Origin: CAG-103 sp963627135
GTDB taxonomy: Bacteria; Bacillota; Clostridia; Oscillospirales; Oscillospiraceae
DNA length: 64,000 bases
NCBI GenBank assembly: GCA_963627135.1
Contig: CAVFZY010000020.1
Coordinates: forward strand, 1 to 64,000
Direction of reading: 5' to 3'
Made by a program: the position numbers and the translations under genes. Positions 1-7,975 of this stretch are shown here, one piece after another (position 1 is the first letter of the stretch; each line of letters opens with the position of its first letter). The notes beneath the pieces were generated by a model. It was not told the origin of the DNA, did no database searches, and saw nothing but the letters and a program-made list of their open reading frames with translations.

Positions 1-98
1 TGAAGTTCAAAGTCGTTGAGCTGAAGACCGACCCGCAGCTGATGGGCGCTCTGGGTGCTGCCGAGTACGCTCGCCAGAAGGGTCTCGCCAAGAAGTAA
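1..98 (+). CDS. C-terminal end of a CoA-dehydratase activase-like protein (partial)
   Basis: Only the last 31 codons are present, read in the frame that starts at base 3 and ending in TAA at 96-98. The tail reads KTDPQLMGALGAAEYARQKG, which resembles the C-terminus of ATP-dependent activators of 2-hydroxyacyl-CoA dehydratases (BadF/HgdC family), where a Q-x-x-GALGAA segment closes the nucleotide-binding fold. The gene is followed within 25 bases by an intrinsic terminator. The family call rests on this short tail alone and could be wrong. Confidence 0.5.
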   Translation, partial: KFKVVELKTDPQLMGALGAAEYARQKGLAKK

Positions 99-120
99 GC
101 CACTTCTCAAATCACCGCAA

Positions 121-157
121 AAGAGGGAGAACCCCCCGGTTCTCCCTCTTCTTTTTT
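121..157 (+). terminator. Intrinsic terminator after the partial activase gene
   Basis: A perfect 13-bp stem (121-133 with 138-150) with a CCCC loop is followed by a T-rich run at 151-157. It lies directly after the stop codon and ends the first transcript before the insertion element. Confidence 0.9.
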
Positions 158-169
158 GTCTCCACGAAA

Positions 170-190
170 ACCACGGGCAGTGCCCGTGGT
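170..190. repeat. Left-end subterminal hairpin of the IS200 element
   Basis: ACCACGGGCA and TGCCCGTGGT face each other around a single G; the usable structure is an 8-bp stem with a 5-nt loop. Its place about 100 bp before the transposase reading frame fits a left-end TnpA recognition hairpin. Confidence 0.6.
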
Positions 191-356
191 TCAAAAAAGG
201 TTATACCTATGAGTAGGAAAAGATAAACCTCCAAAGTAAAATGGGAGCAGGTTTGCCGACCAAGAGCCCAAAGAACAGAGGAGGAATATCAAGTTAAAGA
301 AAAAAGAAGAAACGGACAGCCTGACGCATACAAGGTGGAACTGCAAATACCACATA

Positions 357-776
357 GTGTTTGCCCCAAAATACCGCAGACAGATAATATATGGGCAGAT
401 AAAAGGAGATATAGGAAATATATTAAGGAAGCTGTGCGAGTACAAAGGGGTAGAAATAATAGAAGCAGAGGCGTGTCCGGATCACATACATATGCTGGTG
501 AGTATACCGCCCAAATATAGTGTATCACAATTCATGGGATATCTCAAAGGAAAAAGCTCGCTGATGATATTTGACCGGCATGCGAATCTGAAGTACAAGT
601 ACGGAAATCGGCAGTTCTGGTGCAAAGGCTATTATGTGGATACCGTAGGAAGAAACAAGAAGGCGATTGCAGAATATATACGAAATCAACTGGCAGAGGA
701 CAAAATAACGGATCAGATGACGATTAAGGAATACTATGACCCGTTTACGGGTGAGCCAGTTAATAAGAGCAAATAA
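357..776 (+). CDS. tnpA: IS200/IS605-family transposase TnpA (start codon unclear)
   Basis: This is a HUH-type single-strand transposase with a Y1 nucleophile. The metal-binding HUH signature is seen as DHIHMLV around residue 42, and the catalytic Tyr probably lies in the AIAEYIRNQ helix. Counted from the GTG at 357 the protein has 139 residues, but family-like sequence continues upstream in the same frame (for example TDSLTHTRWNCKYHIV at about 312-359). That frame is open from 240 and holds no ATG, GTG or TTG before 357. An AGGAGG at 279-284 suggests that translation began near 288-296, where only ATC, AAG and TTA codons occur. The copy may have lost its start codon or may use a non-standard one. 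Confidence 0.75.
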   Translation: MFAPKYRRQIIYGQIKGDIGNILRKLCEYKGVEIIEAEACPDHIHMLVSIPPKYSVSQFMGYLKGKSSLMIFDRHANLKYKYGNRQFWCKGYYVDTVGRNKKAIAEYIRNQLAEDKITDQMTIKEYYDPFTGEPVNKSK

Positions 777-781
777 GAACA

Positions 782-906
782 GCCCCACTTGGTGGGGCCG
801 CTCGTAATGGCTTTGCGGTCGGCAGACCGTTTCGGCGGCGCCTTAAGGCGCCGCCAACAGCATGCCCTTATAGGGCTAGTGCATGCCACCCGTTTTACAG
901 GTGGTC
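782..906. repeat. Hairpin cluster at the right end of the IS200 element
   Basis: Several palindromes follow the tnpA stop: GCCCCAC/GTGGGGC at 782-798, a perfect 22-bp palindrome at 834-855, a GCATGC-bounded hairpin at 860-885, and CCACC/GGTGG at 887-905. One of these is probably the right-end TnpA recognition hairpin and another may end tnpA transcription. No gene is seen between 777 and 1093. Confidence 0.55.
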
Positions 907-982
907 ATGACTGGCAGAAATACAAAGTGCACGATTCTTACGAAAATTTTATAAAAAAATTCATCGTTTTTGCAAGAAGTAT

Positions 983-1011
983 TTGCTTTTATGATCAGAT
1001 TAGTTTAATAT
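983..1011 (+). promoter_or_regulatory. Putative sigma-A promoter for hppA
   Basis: TTGCTT at 983-988 and TAATAT at 1006-1011 are separated by 17 nt. The site lies outside the insertion element, about 80 bp before the hppA start. Confidence 0.55.
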
Positions 1012-1093
1012 ATGTACGTCATTAAGACAGATGACCGGCGTATGGAAGAGAGAGTGCCGGCCAAAGCCCAAAATATTAGGAGTGAGAAAAACC

Positions 1094-3223
1094 ATGGATA
1101 ACCTATTCTGGATCGGCTTCGTCGGAGCCGCGCTCGCCCTGATTTTCGCCTACCTGCAGAAGTGCAAAGTCATGAAATGCTCTGAGGGTGACGAGAAGAT
1201 GGTCAAGATCGCTTCTTCGATCCGCGCCGGTGCCAACGCCTATCTGAAGCAGCAGTATTCCACTGTTGCAAAAGTGTTTGCAGTCGTATTTGTCATCCTG
1301 CTGGTCATCGCCTTTGCTTCCAAGGGCGAGATGCTCTCCAGAGTGACGCCGTTTGCCTTCCTGACCGGTGGTATCTGGTCGATGCTCGCCGGCCTGATTG
1401 GCATGAAGATCGCCACTGCCGCCAATGCCCGCACGGCCAACGCCGCGCACGAGAGCCTGAACCATGGCCTGAACGTTGCCTTCTCTTCCGGCACAGTCAT
1501 GGGCTTCACGGTCGTCGGCCTCGGCATTCTGGACATCACGCTCTGGTTCTTCGGCCTGCGTTACATTGGCAAAATGGATTCCACGACGCTTGCCAATATC
1601 ATGGTCATGAACGGCATGGGTGCTTCTTTCATGGCGCTGTTTGCCCGTGTCGGCGGCGGTATCTACACCAAGGCTGCTGACGTCGGCGCCGACCTCGTCG
1701 GTAAAGTTGAAGCCGGTATTCCGGAAGATGACCCGCGTAACCCCGCGACCATTGCGGACAACGTTGGCGATAACGTCGGCGACGTTGCCGGTATGGGCGC
1801 TGATCTGTATGAGTCCTATGTCGGCTCCATCCTTGCCACCTTCGCGCTAAGCGCCGCCGCCAACTATGGCTGGAGCGGCATGCTGCTGCCCGTCGCACTG
1901 GCTGTCTGCGGCATCATCTGCTCGCTGATTGGCTCCTTCCTCATCAAGACGAAGGAAGACGCCACCCAGATGTCCCTGCTCAAGAGCCTGCGTACCGGCA
2001 CCTACACGGCAGCTGCCCTCTCCGCTGTGCTCGCCCTGCCCCTGTCCTACCTCATCCTCGGACCCGAGCAGCACTGCTGGGGCGTTTACGTTGCCATTCT
2101 CTGCGGCCTTGTCGGCGGCTGCGCCATCGGCTACTTCACCGAGTATTACACCTCTGACAACTACAAGCCAACGCAGCAGCTGGCCGCTGCTTCCGAGACC
2201 GGCTCCGCCACGATCATCATCGGCGGTATCTCTCTGGGCCTGAAGTCCACCATGGCTTCCATCCTGATCGTCTCCGTCGCTATCCTGCTCAGCTATTTCT
2301 GCGCAGGCGGTACCACCACGATCATCGACGCCAGCGGTGCGTTCACTGCTGAATTCAACCAGGGCCTGTACGGCATCGGCATTGCCGCTGTCGGCATGCT
2401 CTCCACCCTCGGCATCACCCTTGCGACCGACGCTTACGGCCCCGTGGCCGACAACGCTGGCGGCATTGCCGAGATGTCCGGCCTGCCGGAAGAAGTCCGC
2501 GACCGCACCGACGCTCTCGATTCCCTTGGCAACACCACCGCTGCCACCGGCAAGGGCTTCGCAATCGGCTCTGCTTCCCTGACGGCTCTGGCACTGCTCG
2601 TGTCCTACGTCAACATTGTGCAGACCCGCACGCCCGAGACCCTCAACTTCACGCTGACGAGCCCGTCCGTTCTGGTCGGCCTGTTCATCGGCGCGATGCT
2701 CACCTTCGTGTTCTCCGCACTGACCATGAGCGCTGTGCAGACCGCTGCACAGTCCATTGTCGTGGAAGTGCGCCGTCAGTTCCGCGAGATCGTCGGCATC
2801 ATGGACTACAAGGCAGACCCGGATTACGCGGCCTGCGTCAGCCTGTGCACCAAGGGCGCCCTGCATGAGATGGTCGCCCCGGCGCTGCTGGCTGTCATCG
2901 TCCCGCTGCTGACTGGTTTCATTCTCGGACCCACCGGTGTTGTCGGTCTGCTCGGCGGCGTGTCCGTCACCGGCTTTGCGATGGCCGTGTTCATGTCCAA
3001 TGCGGGCGGTGCCTGGGACAATGCGAAGAAGTATATCGAGCGCGGCAACCACGGCGGCAAGGGCAGCCCCCAGCACAAGGCGGCTGTTGTTGGCGATACC
3101 GTCGGCGACCCGTTCAAGGATACTTCCGGCCCGTCCCTGAACATCCTCATCAAGCTCTGCTCCACGGTCTCCATCGTGTTCGCAGGCCTGATCATTGCGT
3201 TCAACCTCATGAACGTGCTGTAA
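1094..3223 (+). CDS. hppA: Membrane-bound cation-translocating pyrophosphatase, K+-dependent type
   Basis: This integral membrane enzyme splits pyrophosphate and couples the energy to H+ and/or Na+ export. The 709-residue protein is hydrophobic throughout, with the usual family length. The pyrophosphate/Mg-binding motifs are DVGADLVGKVE at about residue 196 and DNVGDNVGDVAGMGADLYES at about residue 222; a further acidic cluster lies near the C-terminus. The segment GNTTAATGKG (about 479) carries Ala where K+-independent enzymes have Lys, which predicts the K+-dependent subfamily. That subfamily includes Na+ pumps, so the ion cannot be settled here. The ATG at 1094 has an AGGAG at 1078-1082; an earlier in-frame start at 1031 lacks one. 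Confidence 0.95.
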   Translation: MDNLFWIGFVGAALALIFAYLQKCKVMKCSEGDEKMVKIASSIRAGANAYLKQQYSTVAKVFAVVFVILLVIAFASKGEMLSRVTPFAFLTGGIWSMLAGLIGMKIATAANARTANAAHESLNHGLNVAFSSGTVMGFTVVGLGILDITLWFFGLRYIGKMDSTTLANIMVMNGMGASFMALFARVGGGIYTKAADVGADLVGKVEAGIPEDDPRNPATIADNVGDNVGDVAGMGADLYESYVGSILATFALSAAANYGWSGMLLPVALAVCGIICSLIGSFLIKTKEDATQMSLLKSLRTGTYTAAALSAVLALPLSYLILGPEQHCWGVYVAILCGLVGGCAIGYFTEYYTSDNYKPTQQLAAASETGSATIIIGGISLGLKSTMASILIVSVAILLSYFCAGGTTTIIDASGAFTAEFNQGLYGIGIAAVGMLSTLGITLATDAYGPVADNAGGIAEMSGLPEEVRDRTDALDSLGNTTAATGKGFAIGSASLTALALLVSYVNIVQTRTPETLNFTLTSPSVLVGLFIGAMLTFVFSALTMSAVQTAAQSIVVEVRRQFREIVGIMDYKADPDYAACVSLCTKGALHEMVAPALLAVIVPLLTGFILGPTGVVGLLGGVSVTGFAMAVFMSNAGGAWDNAKKYIERGNHGGKGSPQHKAAVVGDTVGDPFKDTSGPSLNILIKLCSTVSIVFAGLIIAFNLMNVL

Positions 3224-3233
3224 ACAAACAATC

Positions 3234-3266
3234 AAAAGCCCGTTGGCAGATGCCAACGGGCTTTTT
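3234..3266. terminator. Bidirectional terminator between hppA and rlmI
   Basis: A perfect 15-bp stem (3234-3248 with 3251-3265) starts in AAAA and ends in TTTTT. It sits between the convergent hppA and rlmI genes and can serve both. Confidence 0.9.
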
Positions 3267-3275
3267 GCGTTCGTG

Positions 3276-4499
3276 TCAAACGATCTGGAACAGATAGAAT
3301 TTCAGATAATCGGTCTCCGGCACGTTCCAGAGGATCGGATGATCCGGACCCTGCCGCCGCGCCTCGATCTGCCGCAGGGAGACCTGTGCGTCCTTAGCGG
3401 CGTCCGCCAGCATAGCACGGAAACGGTCGTCCGTCATGAAGTGTGAGCATGAGCACGTCGCCAGATAGCCGCCGCGCGGCAGGATGCGCATGGCTTTGAG
3501 ATTGATCTCCTTGTAGCCGCGGACGGCATTGGCCACAGTCGCGCTGCTCTTGGTGAAGGCCGGCGGGTCGAGGATGATATAATCATATGCCCCACGCTTT
3601 TGCCCGGCCAGCTTGGTGAGCAGATCAAATACATCGACACAGAGATACTCCACACGATCCTGCAAACCATTGAGCTCTGCATTGTGCCGCGCGGTCGCGA
3701 GCGCATCTTCCGATACATCCACCGATACGACGGATGCCGCACCCGCCGCTGCGCAGTTGAGCCCGAAGGCGCCGGTGTGCGTAAAGCAGTCGAGCACATG
3801 CTTGCCCGGCGCGAGCCGGGCCGCCGCGCGGCGGTTATACTTCTGGTCGAGGAAGAAGCCGGTTTTCTGTCCGTGGATATAATCCACGTCGTATAGGATC
3901 CCGTTTTCCCGGATCGTCACATGTCCATCCAAATCCGTCTGCAGACTGTCGAGCGGCACAAAACCGGTCCCCTGCTCCAGGCCTTCTTTCTGCCGGAGCT
4001 TGACGTCATTGCGCTCGTAGATCGCGTCAATCTGTTCGCCGCTCGCACGCAGCGCTTGCAGCAGGAGCGCAAACAGCTGCATCTTTCGCAGCTCCATGCC
4101 TAGCGAGAGCACCTGTGCGACTAGGAACGGTCCAAAACGATCGACTGTCAAGCCTGGAAAACCGTCCGCTTCGCCGAAGATCAGACGGCAGTTATCGAAA
4201 TCCTGCCCCATGACCGTACGACGGTAATCCAAGGCATACTGGATGCGCCGCGCCCAAAATGCCTCGTCAAAGAGGTCATTCGCATTGCGCGAGAGCACGC
4301 GCACGCGGATCTTGGATGCGCTGTTATAAAACCCGGCGCCGAGCCAATGGCCATTGTGCGTGATCACATCCACGATCTGCCCATTGACGCAGGCAGCGTC
4401 CCCCTGCAGCACTTCATCAGCATAAACCCACGGATGACCGCTGCGCAGGCTGCGCGCCGCCTTGTCAGTGATGAGAATTTTCGGATAGTTTCGTTCCAT
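3276..4499 (-). CDS. rlmI: Class I SAM-dependent rRNA methyltransferase, RlmI family
   Basis: The protein is predicted to methylate C5 of a cytosine in 23S rRNA. It has 407 residues, close to the family norm. An N-terminal PUA domain (about 5-75, with SGHPWVYADEV) is followed by a Rossmann methyltransferase domain: the SAM motif VLDCFTHTGAFGL, an acidic VDVSEDAL strand, the catalytic-loop motif LDPPAFTKS, and a CSCSHF segment holding the expected nucleophilic Cys. The gene is transcribed alone, convergent with hppA and divergent from the CapA gene. The specific target base is inferred from the family. Confidence 0.9.
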   Translation of the reverse strand: MERNYPKILITDKAARSLRSGHPWVYADEVLQGDAACVNGQIVDVITHNGHWLGAGFYNSASKIRVRVLSRNANDLFDEAFWARRIQYALDYRRTVMGQDFDNCRLIFGEADGFPGLTVDRFGPFLVAQVLSLGMELRKMQLFALLLQALRASGEQIDAIYERNDVKLRQKEGLEQGTGFVPLDSLQTDLDGHVTIRENGILYDVDYIHGQKTGFFLDQKYNRRAAARLAPGKHVLDCFTHTGAFGLNCAAAGAASVVSVDVSEDALATARHNAELNGLQDRVEYLCVDVFDLLTKLAGQKRGAYDYIILDPPAFTKSSATVANAVRGYKEINLKAMRILPRGGYLATCSCSHFMTDDRFRAMLADAAKDAQVSLRQIEARRQGPDHPILWNVPETDYLKFYLFQIV

Positions 4500-4572
4500 A
4501 GCATCTACACTCCAAATGGTATCGACTTATTGTACCCCGAACGCGCCGCGCGGACAAGAGCGAAATGCGATA

Positions 4573-4601
4573 TTTACATTTTCCAATCGGTCGTTTATAA
4601 T
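4573..4601 (+). promoter_or_regulatory. Sigma-A promoter for the CapA-family gene
   Basis: TTTACA (4573-4578) and a consensus TATAAT (4596-4601) are 17 nt apart, 34 bp before the start codon. Confidence 0.8.
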
Positions 4602-4634
4602 ATTGTCATTAGTCTGTTTTGAAAAGGTGATGCC

Positions 4635-5741
4635 ATGAAGCTCTCTAAATTCGGTATTTTCCTGATCATCATGCTCGTGATCGCCATTGGGCTCGGTGCC
4701 TGGGTCACGGTCATGACCTGCGGTGTCCTGGAAAAGGACCCGATCACGCTGCCAGATCGCGGAAGTGCCGCCGGCACGCCGCAGCCGGTACAAAACGCCG
4801 ATAAACCAAAGGAACCGGACTCATTTGTCATCTCCATGGTCGGCGACTGCACGCTCGCCTCGATCCAGACCGGGCGGGACTTTGACAGCTATATCGATAA
4901 AAACGGAACGTCCTGGCCGTTTTCCGGCGTCGTGGAGTATCTCAGTCAGGACGAATTCACCCTTGCGAACCTCGAATGCACATTCTCGGACGAATCGCTC
5001 AAGTCCTCTTCCCTGTTCTATTTCCGCGGCCCGTCGTCCTATGCGGACATTCTCGTGCAGGGCAGTGTTGAGTGCGTCACGCTCGGCAACAACCACACGG
5101 ACGACTTCGGCGCGAAAGGCGTCACGGACACGGAGGCTGCGCTTGACGCCACCGGTGTTCCGTGGGCGCCCGCCGGAGAATCCAAGGTGATCACGACCGA
5201 GCACGGACTGAAGATCGGCATCTACTGCCCGGGGTGGGCCGGCCTGAGCAAGAGCAACATCACCGCCGGAATCCAGAAGCTCAAGGATGCCGGGGCAGAT
5301 ATCCTGATCTTTGCACCGCACTGGGGCACAGAGGGCAGCTATAAGGTGACTGCAAATCAGGAATCCTTCGCCCACGCAGCCATTGATGCAGGTGCGCACA
5401 TCGTTTGCGGCACGCACCCGCATGTCCTGCAGAAGATGGAGACTTACAACGGCGGCTATATCTTCTACAGCCTTGGCAACTTCAGCTTCGGCGGCAACAC
5501 CGCGCCGCGCGACGTGGACACGGCCATCGCGCAGGTGACCGTGAAAAAAGACGGCGACAGCTGGACCGTCGACGGTTATAACCTCATCCCCTGCCGCCTG
5601 TCGAGCACAGACAGCAAGAACGACTACCGCCCACGCCCGTACAAAGAGGAGGAAGAGGGCTACGCGCGTGTGCTCAGCAAGCTCGACGGCTCCTGGACTG
5701 GCAGTGACCTGAATGTGGACTACTCGTTCATGTACCGCTGA
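4635..5741 (+). CDS. CapA-family metallophosphatase-fold protein, membrane anchored
   Basis: The protein has 368 residues. One hydrophobic segment at about 8-30 acts as a signal anchor, so the catalytic domain should face outside. The domain carries the hallmarks of the CapA/PgsA calcineurin-like family: MVGDCTLAS (about 70), NLECTFSD, LGNNHTDDFG, a HWGTE strand and GTHPHVLQ (about 260), ending in SLGNFSFGG. Family members take part in poly-gamma-glutamate or capsule synthesis, but no capB/capC-like genes are nearby, so a polymer role is not supported here. The ATG at 4635 has AAGGTG upstream. It is a single-gene unit ending at a strong palindromic terminator. Confidence 0.85.
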   Translation: MKLSKFGIFLIIMLVIAIGLGAWVTVMTCGVLEKDPITLPDRGSAAGTPQPVQNADKPKEPDSFVISMVGDCTLASIQTGRDFDSYIDKNGTSWPFSGVVEYLSQDEFTLANLECTFSDESLKSSSLFYFRGPSSYADILVQGSVECVTLGNNHTDDFGAKGVTDTEAALDATGVPWAPAGESKVITTEHGLKIGIYCPGWAGLSKSNITAGIQKLKDAGADILIFAPHWGTEGSYKVTANQESFAHAAIDAGAHIVCGTHPHVLQKMETYNGGYIFYSLGNFSFGGNTAPRDVDTAIAQVTVKKDGDSWTVDGYNLIPCRLSSTDSKNDYRPRPYKEEEEGYARVLSKLDGSWTGSDLNVDYSFMYR

Positions 5742-5755
5742 TACATACAAATACC

Positions 5756-5797
5756 AAAAACGGCCATCCGCCGATCGGCGGATGGCCGTTGCTTTCT
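5756..5797. terminator. Bidirectional terminator between the CapA and LexA-like genes
   Basis: A perfect 30-bp palindrome occupies 5760-5789. It is preceded by an A-run and followed by a T-rich stretch, and lies between two convergent genes. Confidence 0.88.
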
Positions 5798-6532
5798 TCA
5801 GTCCTGCGGCAGCGGGATCTTTCCTTTGAGCAGCACCTTGCCAAAACAGCAAATGGTGATGCCGGACGAGGCGCTGATCGTCACATCCGCATCCTTGCGC
5901 GCGCGGTTGAGGGAAAACAGATAGACATTGCCGAGGTAGTCCTGGCAATACTGCTTGCATTTCATGTCGCCGTCCACGAAAAACAGACCGATGTCCCCGT
6001 CGCAGATCGTGGTGCCGCGCTTAACGAGCACGATCGAATCGTCGTGAATATATGGCTCCATGCTGTCACCGGCGATGCGCACCGCGAAATCCGCATCCGA
6101 ATCTGCCGCGACGGCATAATCCTCATAGTCGTCCCCAAAGGCCGGCGAGGCATAGCCGGCCGCAGCCGGCGTCATGTACAGCGGGATGATCTTATTCTGC
6201 TCTGGCTGCTGCTCGGCGGCCTTCAGGCGCGCGCACTCGGCATCCAGCAGTTGCATGGTCACAAAGCGGCCGTGGTCATCCAGACGGCGCAGCTTCCAGA
6301 GCGTCTCCCACTCCTCAGGCGTCGGCTGATCGGTACTTCCGGTGCCGCAAAATGTCTCCAGCGGGACATGCAGCGCGTCACAGATACGCAGCAGCAGTTC
6401 AAAATCGATCTTCATATTGTCGCGCCGGATGATGCTGTAGAGCGTCTGCGCGGGCACTTGGATCTGCCGCGCAAACTCATTGACCTTGATCTCGCGTTCA
6501 TCCAACAATTTTTTGAGCGTGGTTCCGATCAT
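5798..6532 (-). CDS. XRE-type repressor with a C-terminal S24 (LexA-like) autoprotease domain
   Basis: The 244-residue protein joins an N-terminal helix-turn-helix (VNEFARQIQVPAQTLYSII, about 12-30) to a LexA/CI-type peptidase domain. The catalytic Ser is in GDSMEP (about 154) and the likely Lys in DMKCKQY (about 190). An Ala-Gly pair in the linker (AAAGYAS, about 124) matches the self-cleavage site of this class, so cleavage during the RecA-driven DNA-damage response is expected. ATG at 6532 has AAAGGGG eight bases upstream; a GTG at 6541 would be too close to it. Three CTTTACYATR sites around its own promoter and before the divergent aminotransferase gene look like operators. It is not the canonical LexA. 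Confidence 0.88.
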   Translation of the reverse strand: MIGTTLKKLLDEREIKVNEFARQIQVPAQTLYSIIRRDNMKIDFELLLRICDALHVPLETFCGTGSTDQPTPEEWETLWKLRRLDDHGRFVTMQLLDAECARLKAAEQQPEQNKIIPLYMTPAAAGYASPAFGDDYEDYAVAADSDADFAVRIAGDSMEPYIHDDSIVLVKRGTTICDGDIGLFFVDGDMKCKQYCQDYLGNVYLFSLNRARKDADVTISASSGITICCFGKVLLKGKIPLPQD

Positions 6533-6543
6533 GCTGAACACCC

Positions 6544-6660
6544 CTTTACCATATTATCATATCGAATTCCCTTTACTATGTCAAGAAATAAAAATACCAT
6601 CAAAAATTATGAAAACGAAAATTTTCGTCGGAATTCGTGGAAACAGTTTACTTTACTATG
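6544..6660. promoter_or_regulatory. Three putative operator boxes (CTTTACYATR)
   Basis: The boxes are at 6544-6553, 6571-6580 and 6651-6660; the last two are identical and start exactly 80 bp apart. The first lies just after the repressor's -10, the second overlaps its -35, and the third overlaps a candidate aminotransferase promoter. Binding is inferred. Confidence 0.55.
6556..6584 (-). promoter_or_regulatory. Promoter of the LexA-like repressor gene
   Basis: On the minus strand a consensus TTGACA (6584-6579) is 17 nt from TATGAT (6561-6556). Putative operator boxes overlap the -35 end and follow the -10, consistent with autoregulation. Confidence 0.8.
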
Positions 6661-6676
6661 AAAATGTGCTTAAATA
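6647..6676 (+). promoter_or_regulatory. Candidate promoter for the aminotransferase gene
   Basis: TTTACT at 6647-6652 and TAAATA at 6671-6676 are 18 nt apart. The -35 end overlaps the third CTTTACTATG box. The match is moderate. Confidence 0.4.
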
Positions 6677-6738
6677 AGTTAAGACGTAATCGATGATTTT
6701 GTTCATCATTACCTGCAAAATAAGGAGGAAATTTAGAA

Positions 6739-7926
6739 ATGGTACAATTTTCTAGCAGAATGAGCCAACTGAAGGGTTCCGCGATCCGCGAGCTCCTTGC
6801 TCTGGCCAACAAACCGGAAGTGCTCTCGTTCGCCGGCGGCATGCCTGCTCCGGAGCTCTTCCCCGTTGACAAGATCAAGGCTGCGACCGACGCTGTCCTT
6901 GACGAGCAGGGCAAGGTCGCGCTCCAGTATTCCAGCACCAACGGCTTCGAGCACTTCCGTCAGCAGATCGCAGATCGCATGGAAGCGAAGCTCAATATCA
7001 AGACCAGCGCTGACAACATCCTCGTGACCTCCGGTTCTCAGCAGGGTCTGGATTATTCGGCACGTGTCTTCTGCGACAAGGGCGATGTGGTCATCATCGA
7101 GAGCCCGTCCTACCTCGGCGCTCTGAACGCTTTCAAGGCCTGTGAGCCGAACTTTGTCGCCATCCCCACCGACGGCGACGGCATGATCATGGAAGAGCTT
7201 GAGAAAGTGCTCGCCACGACGGAAAATGTCAAGATGATCTACGTCATCCCCGACTTCCAGAACCCGTCCGGCCGCACCTGGCCGCTCGAGCGCCGCAAGC
7301 AGTTCATGGACATCATCAATAAGTATGAGATTCCCGTCGTTGAGGATAACCCCTACGGCGAGCTCCGCTTTGAAGGCGAGTACCTGCCCGCGCTTAAGAG
7401 CATGGACACCAAGGGTCTCGTTGTCTTCCTCGGCACCTTCTCCAAGATCCTGGCGCCCGGCTACCGTCTGGGCTGGGTCTGCGCCGACGGCGAGATCCTC
7501 CAGAAGTACAACTTCCTCGCGCAGGCCGCATCTCTGCAGGCTTCCACCGAGGCGCAGTTGGTGGTCTCCAAGTTCATCGACATGTTCGACCTCGACGAGC
7601 ATGTTGCAACCATCCGTGCGTGCTACAAAAAGCGCCGCGACGTCATGATGGCGACCATGGAGCGCGAGTTCCCGCCCGAGGCGAAGTTCACGCACCCGAA
7701 TGGCGGCCTGTTCACCTGGGTCGAGCTGCCGGAGTACATCAACACCAACGAGATGGCAAAGCAGTGCCTGGCGCGCAACGTTGCGTATGTCCCGGGCGAC
7801 GGCTTCTTCCCGGACGCCGGCCACAACAACTGCATCCGCCTGAACTACTCCTGCATGCCAGAAGAGAAGATCGAAAAGGGCATGACCATTCTGGGTGAGG
7901 TCATCAAGGCCAACCTCAAGAAGTAA
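6739..7926 (+). CDS. PLP-dependent class I/II aminotransferase (2-aminoadipate/aromatic type)
   Basis: The 395-residue fold-type I aminotransferase belongs to the group that includes LysN, Aro8-like and MocR-associated enzymes. The N-terminal segment MSQLKGSAIRELL followed by ISFAGGMP-like LSFAGGMPAPELFP is typical. Further marks are SGSQQGLDYSARVF, a YVIPDFQNPSG segment that contacts the cofactor, and the Schiff-base Lys in GTFSKILAPGYRLGW (about 235). The substrate cannot be told; aromatic amino acids, 2-aminoadipate or branched-chain acids are possible. A strong AAGGAGG stands at 6721-6727. It is divergent from the LexA-like gene, with a putative operator in between, and ends at its own terminator. 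Confidence 0.9.
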   Translation: MVQFSSRMSQLKGSAIRELLALANKPEVLSFAGGMPAPELFPVDKIKAATDAVLDEQGKVALQYSSTNGFEHFRQQIADRMEAKLNIKTSADNILVTSGSQQGLDYSARVFCDKGDVVIIESPSYLGALNAFKACEPNFVAIPTDGDGMIMEELEKVLATTENVKMIYVIPDFQNPSGRTWPLERRKQFMDIINKYEIPVVEDNPYGELRFEGEYLPALKSMDTKGLVVFLGTFSKILAPGYRLGWVCADGEILQKYNFLAQAASLQASTEAQLVVSKFIDMFDLDEHVATIRACYKKRRDVMMATMEREFPPEAKFTHPNGGLFTWVELPEYINTNEMAKQCLARNVAYVPGDGFFPDAGHNNCIRLNYSCMPEEKIEKGMTILGEVIKANLKK

Positions 7927-7937
7927 TCTCCAGATAC

Positions 7938-7972
7938 AAAAAGACCGTGTTCTCCGGAACACGGTCTTTTTA
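7938..7972. terminator. Bidirectional terminator between the aminotransferase and HAD genes
   Basis: A perfect 15-bp stem (7938-7952 with 7957-7971) has A- and T-runs at its ends. It ends both convergent genes. Confidence 0.92.
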
Positions 7973-7975
7973 GCT

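Larger units (their letters stand above)
165..906 (+). mobile_element. IS200/IS605-family element, tnpA only
   Basis: The element is defined by a Y1-type transposase gene flanked by subterminal hairpins: ACCACGGG/CCCGTGGT at 170-190 on the left, and CCACC/GGTGG near 887-905 on the right. IS200-type elements lack terminal inverted repeats and move as single strands recognised through such hairpins. No tnpB or guide-RNA-like segment is present. The interior is clearly more AT-rich than the neighbouring genes, as expected for an acquired element. Exact cleavage sites cannot be fixed from one copy. Confidence 0.65.

Noticed and set aside
782..906. TnpB-type guide RNA at the IS200 right end
   Set aside because: There is no tnpB gene, and the hairpins are explained by TnpA recognition or termination.
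1847..3256. Long open frame on the minus strand opposite hppA
   Set aside because: It is antisense to a well-conserved membrane pyrophosphatase, has low-complexity Arg/Gly/Asp composition and no family resemblance; it is a by-product of GC-rich codon bias.
5798..6532. LexA-like gene as part of a prophage
   Set aside because: No integrase, structural phage gene or attachment repeat is nearby, and the neighbours are metabolic genes.
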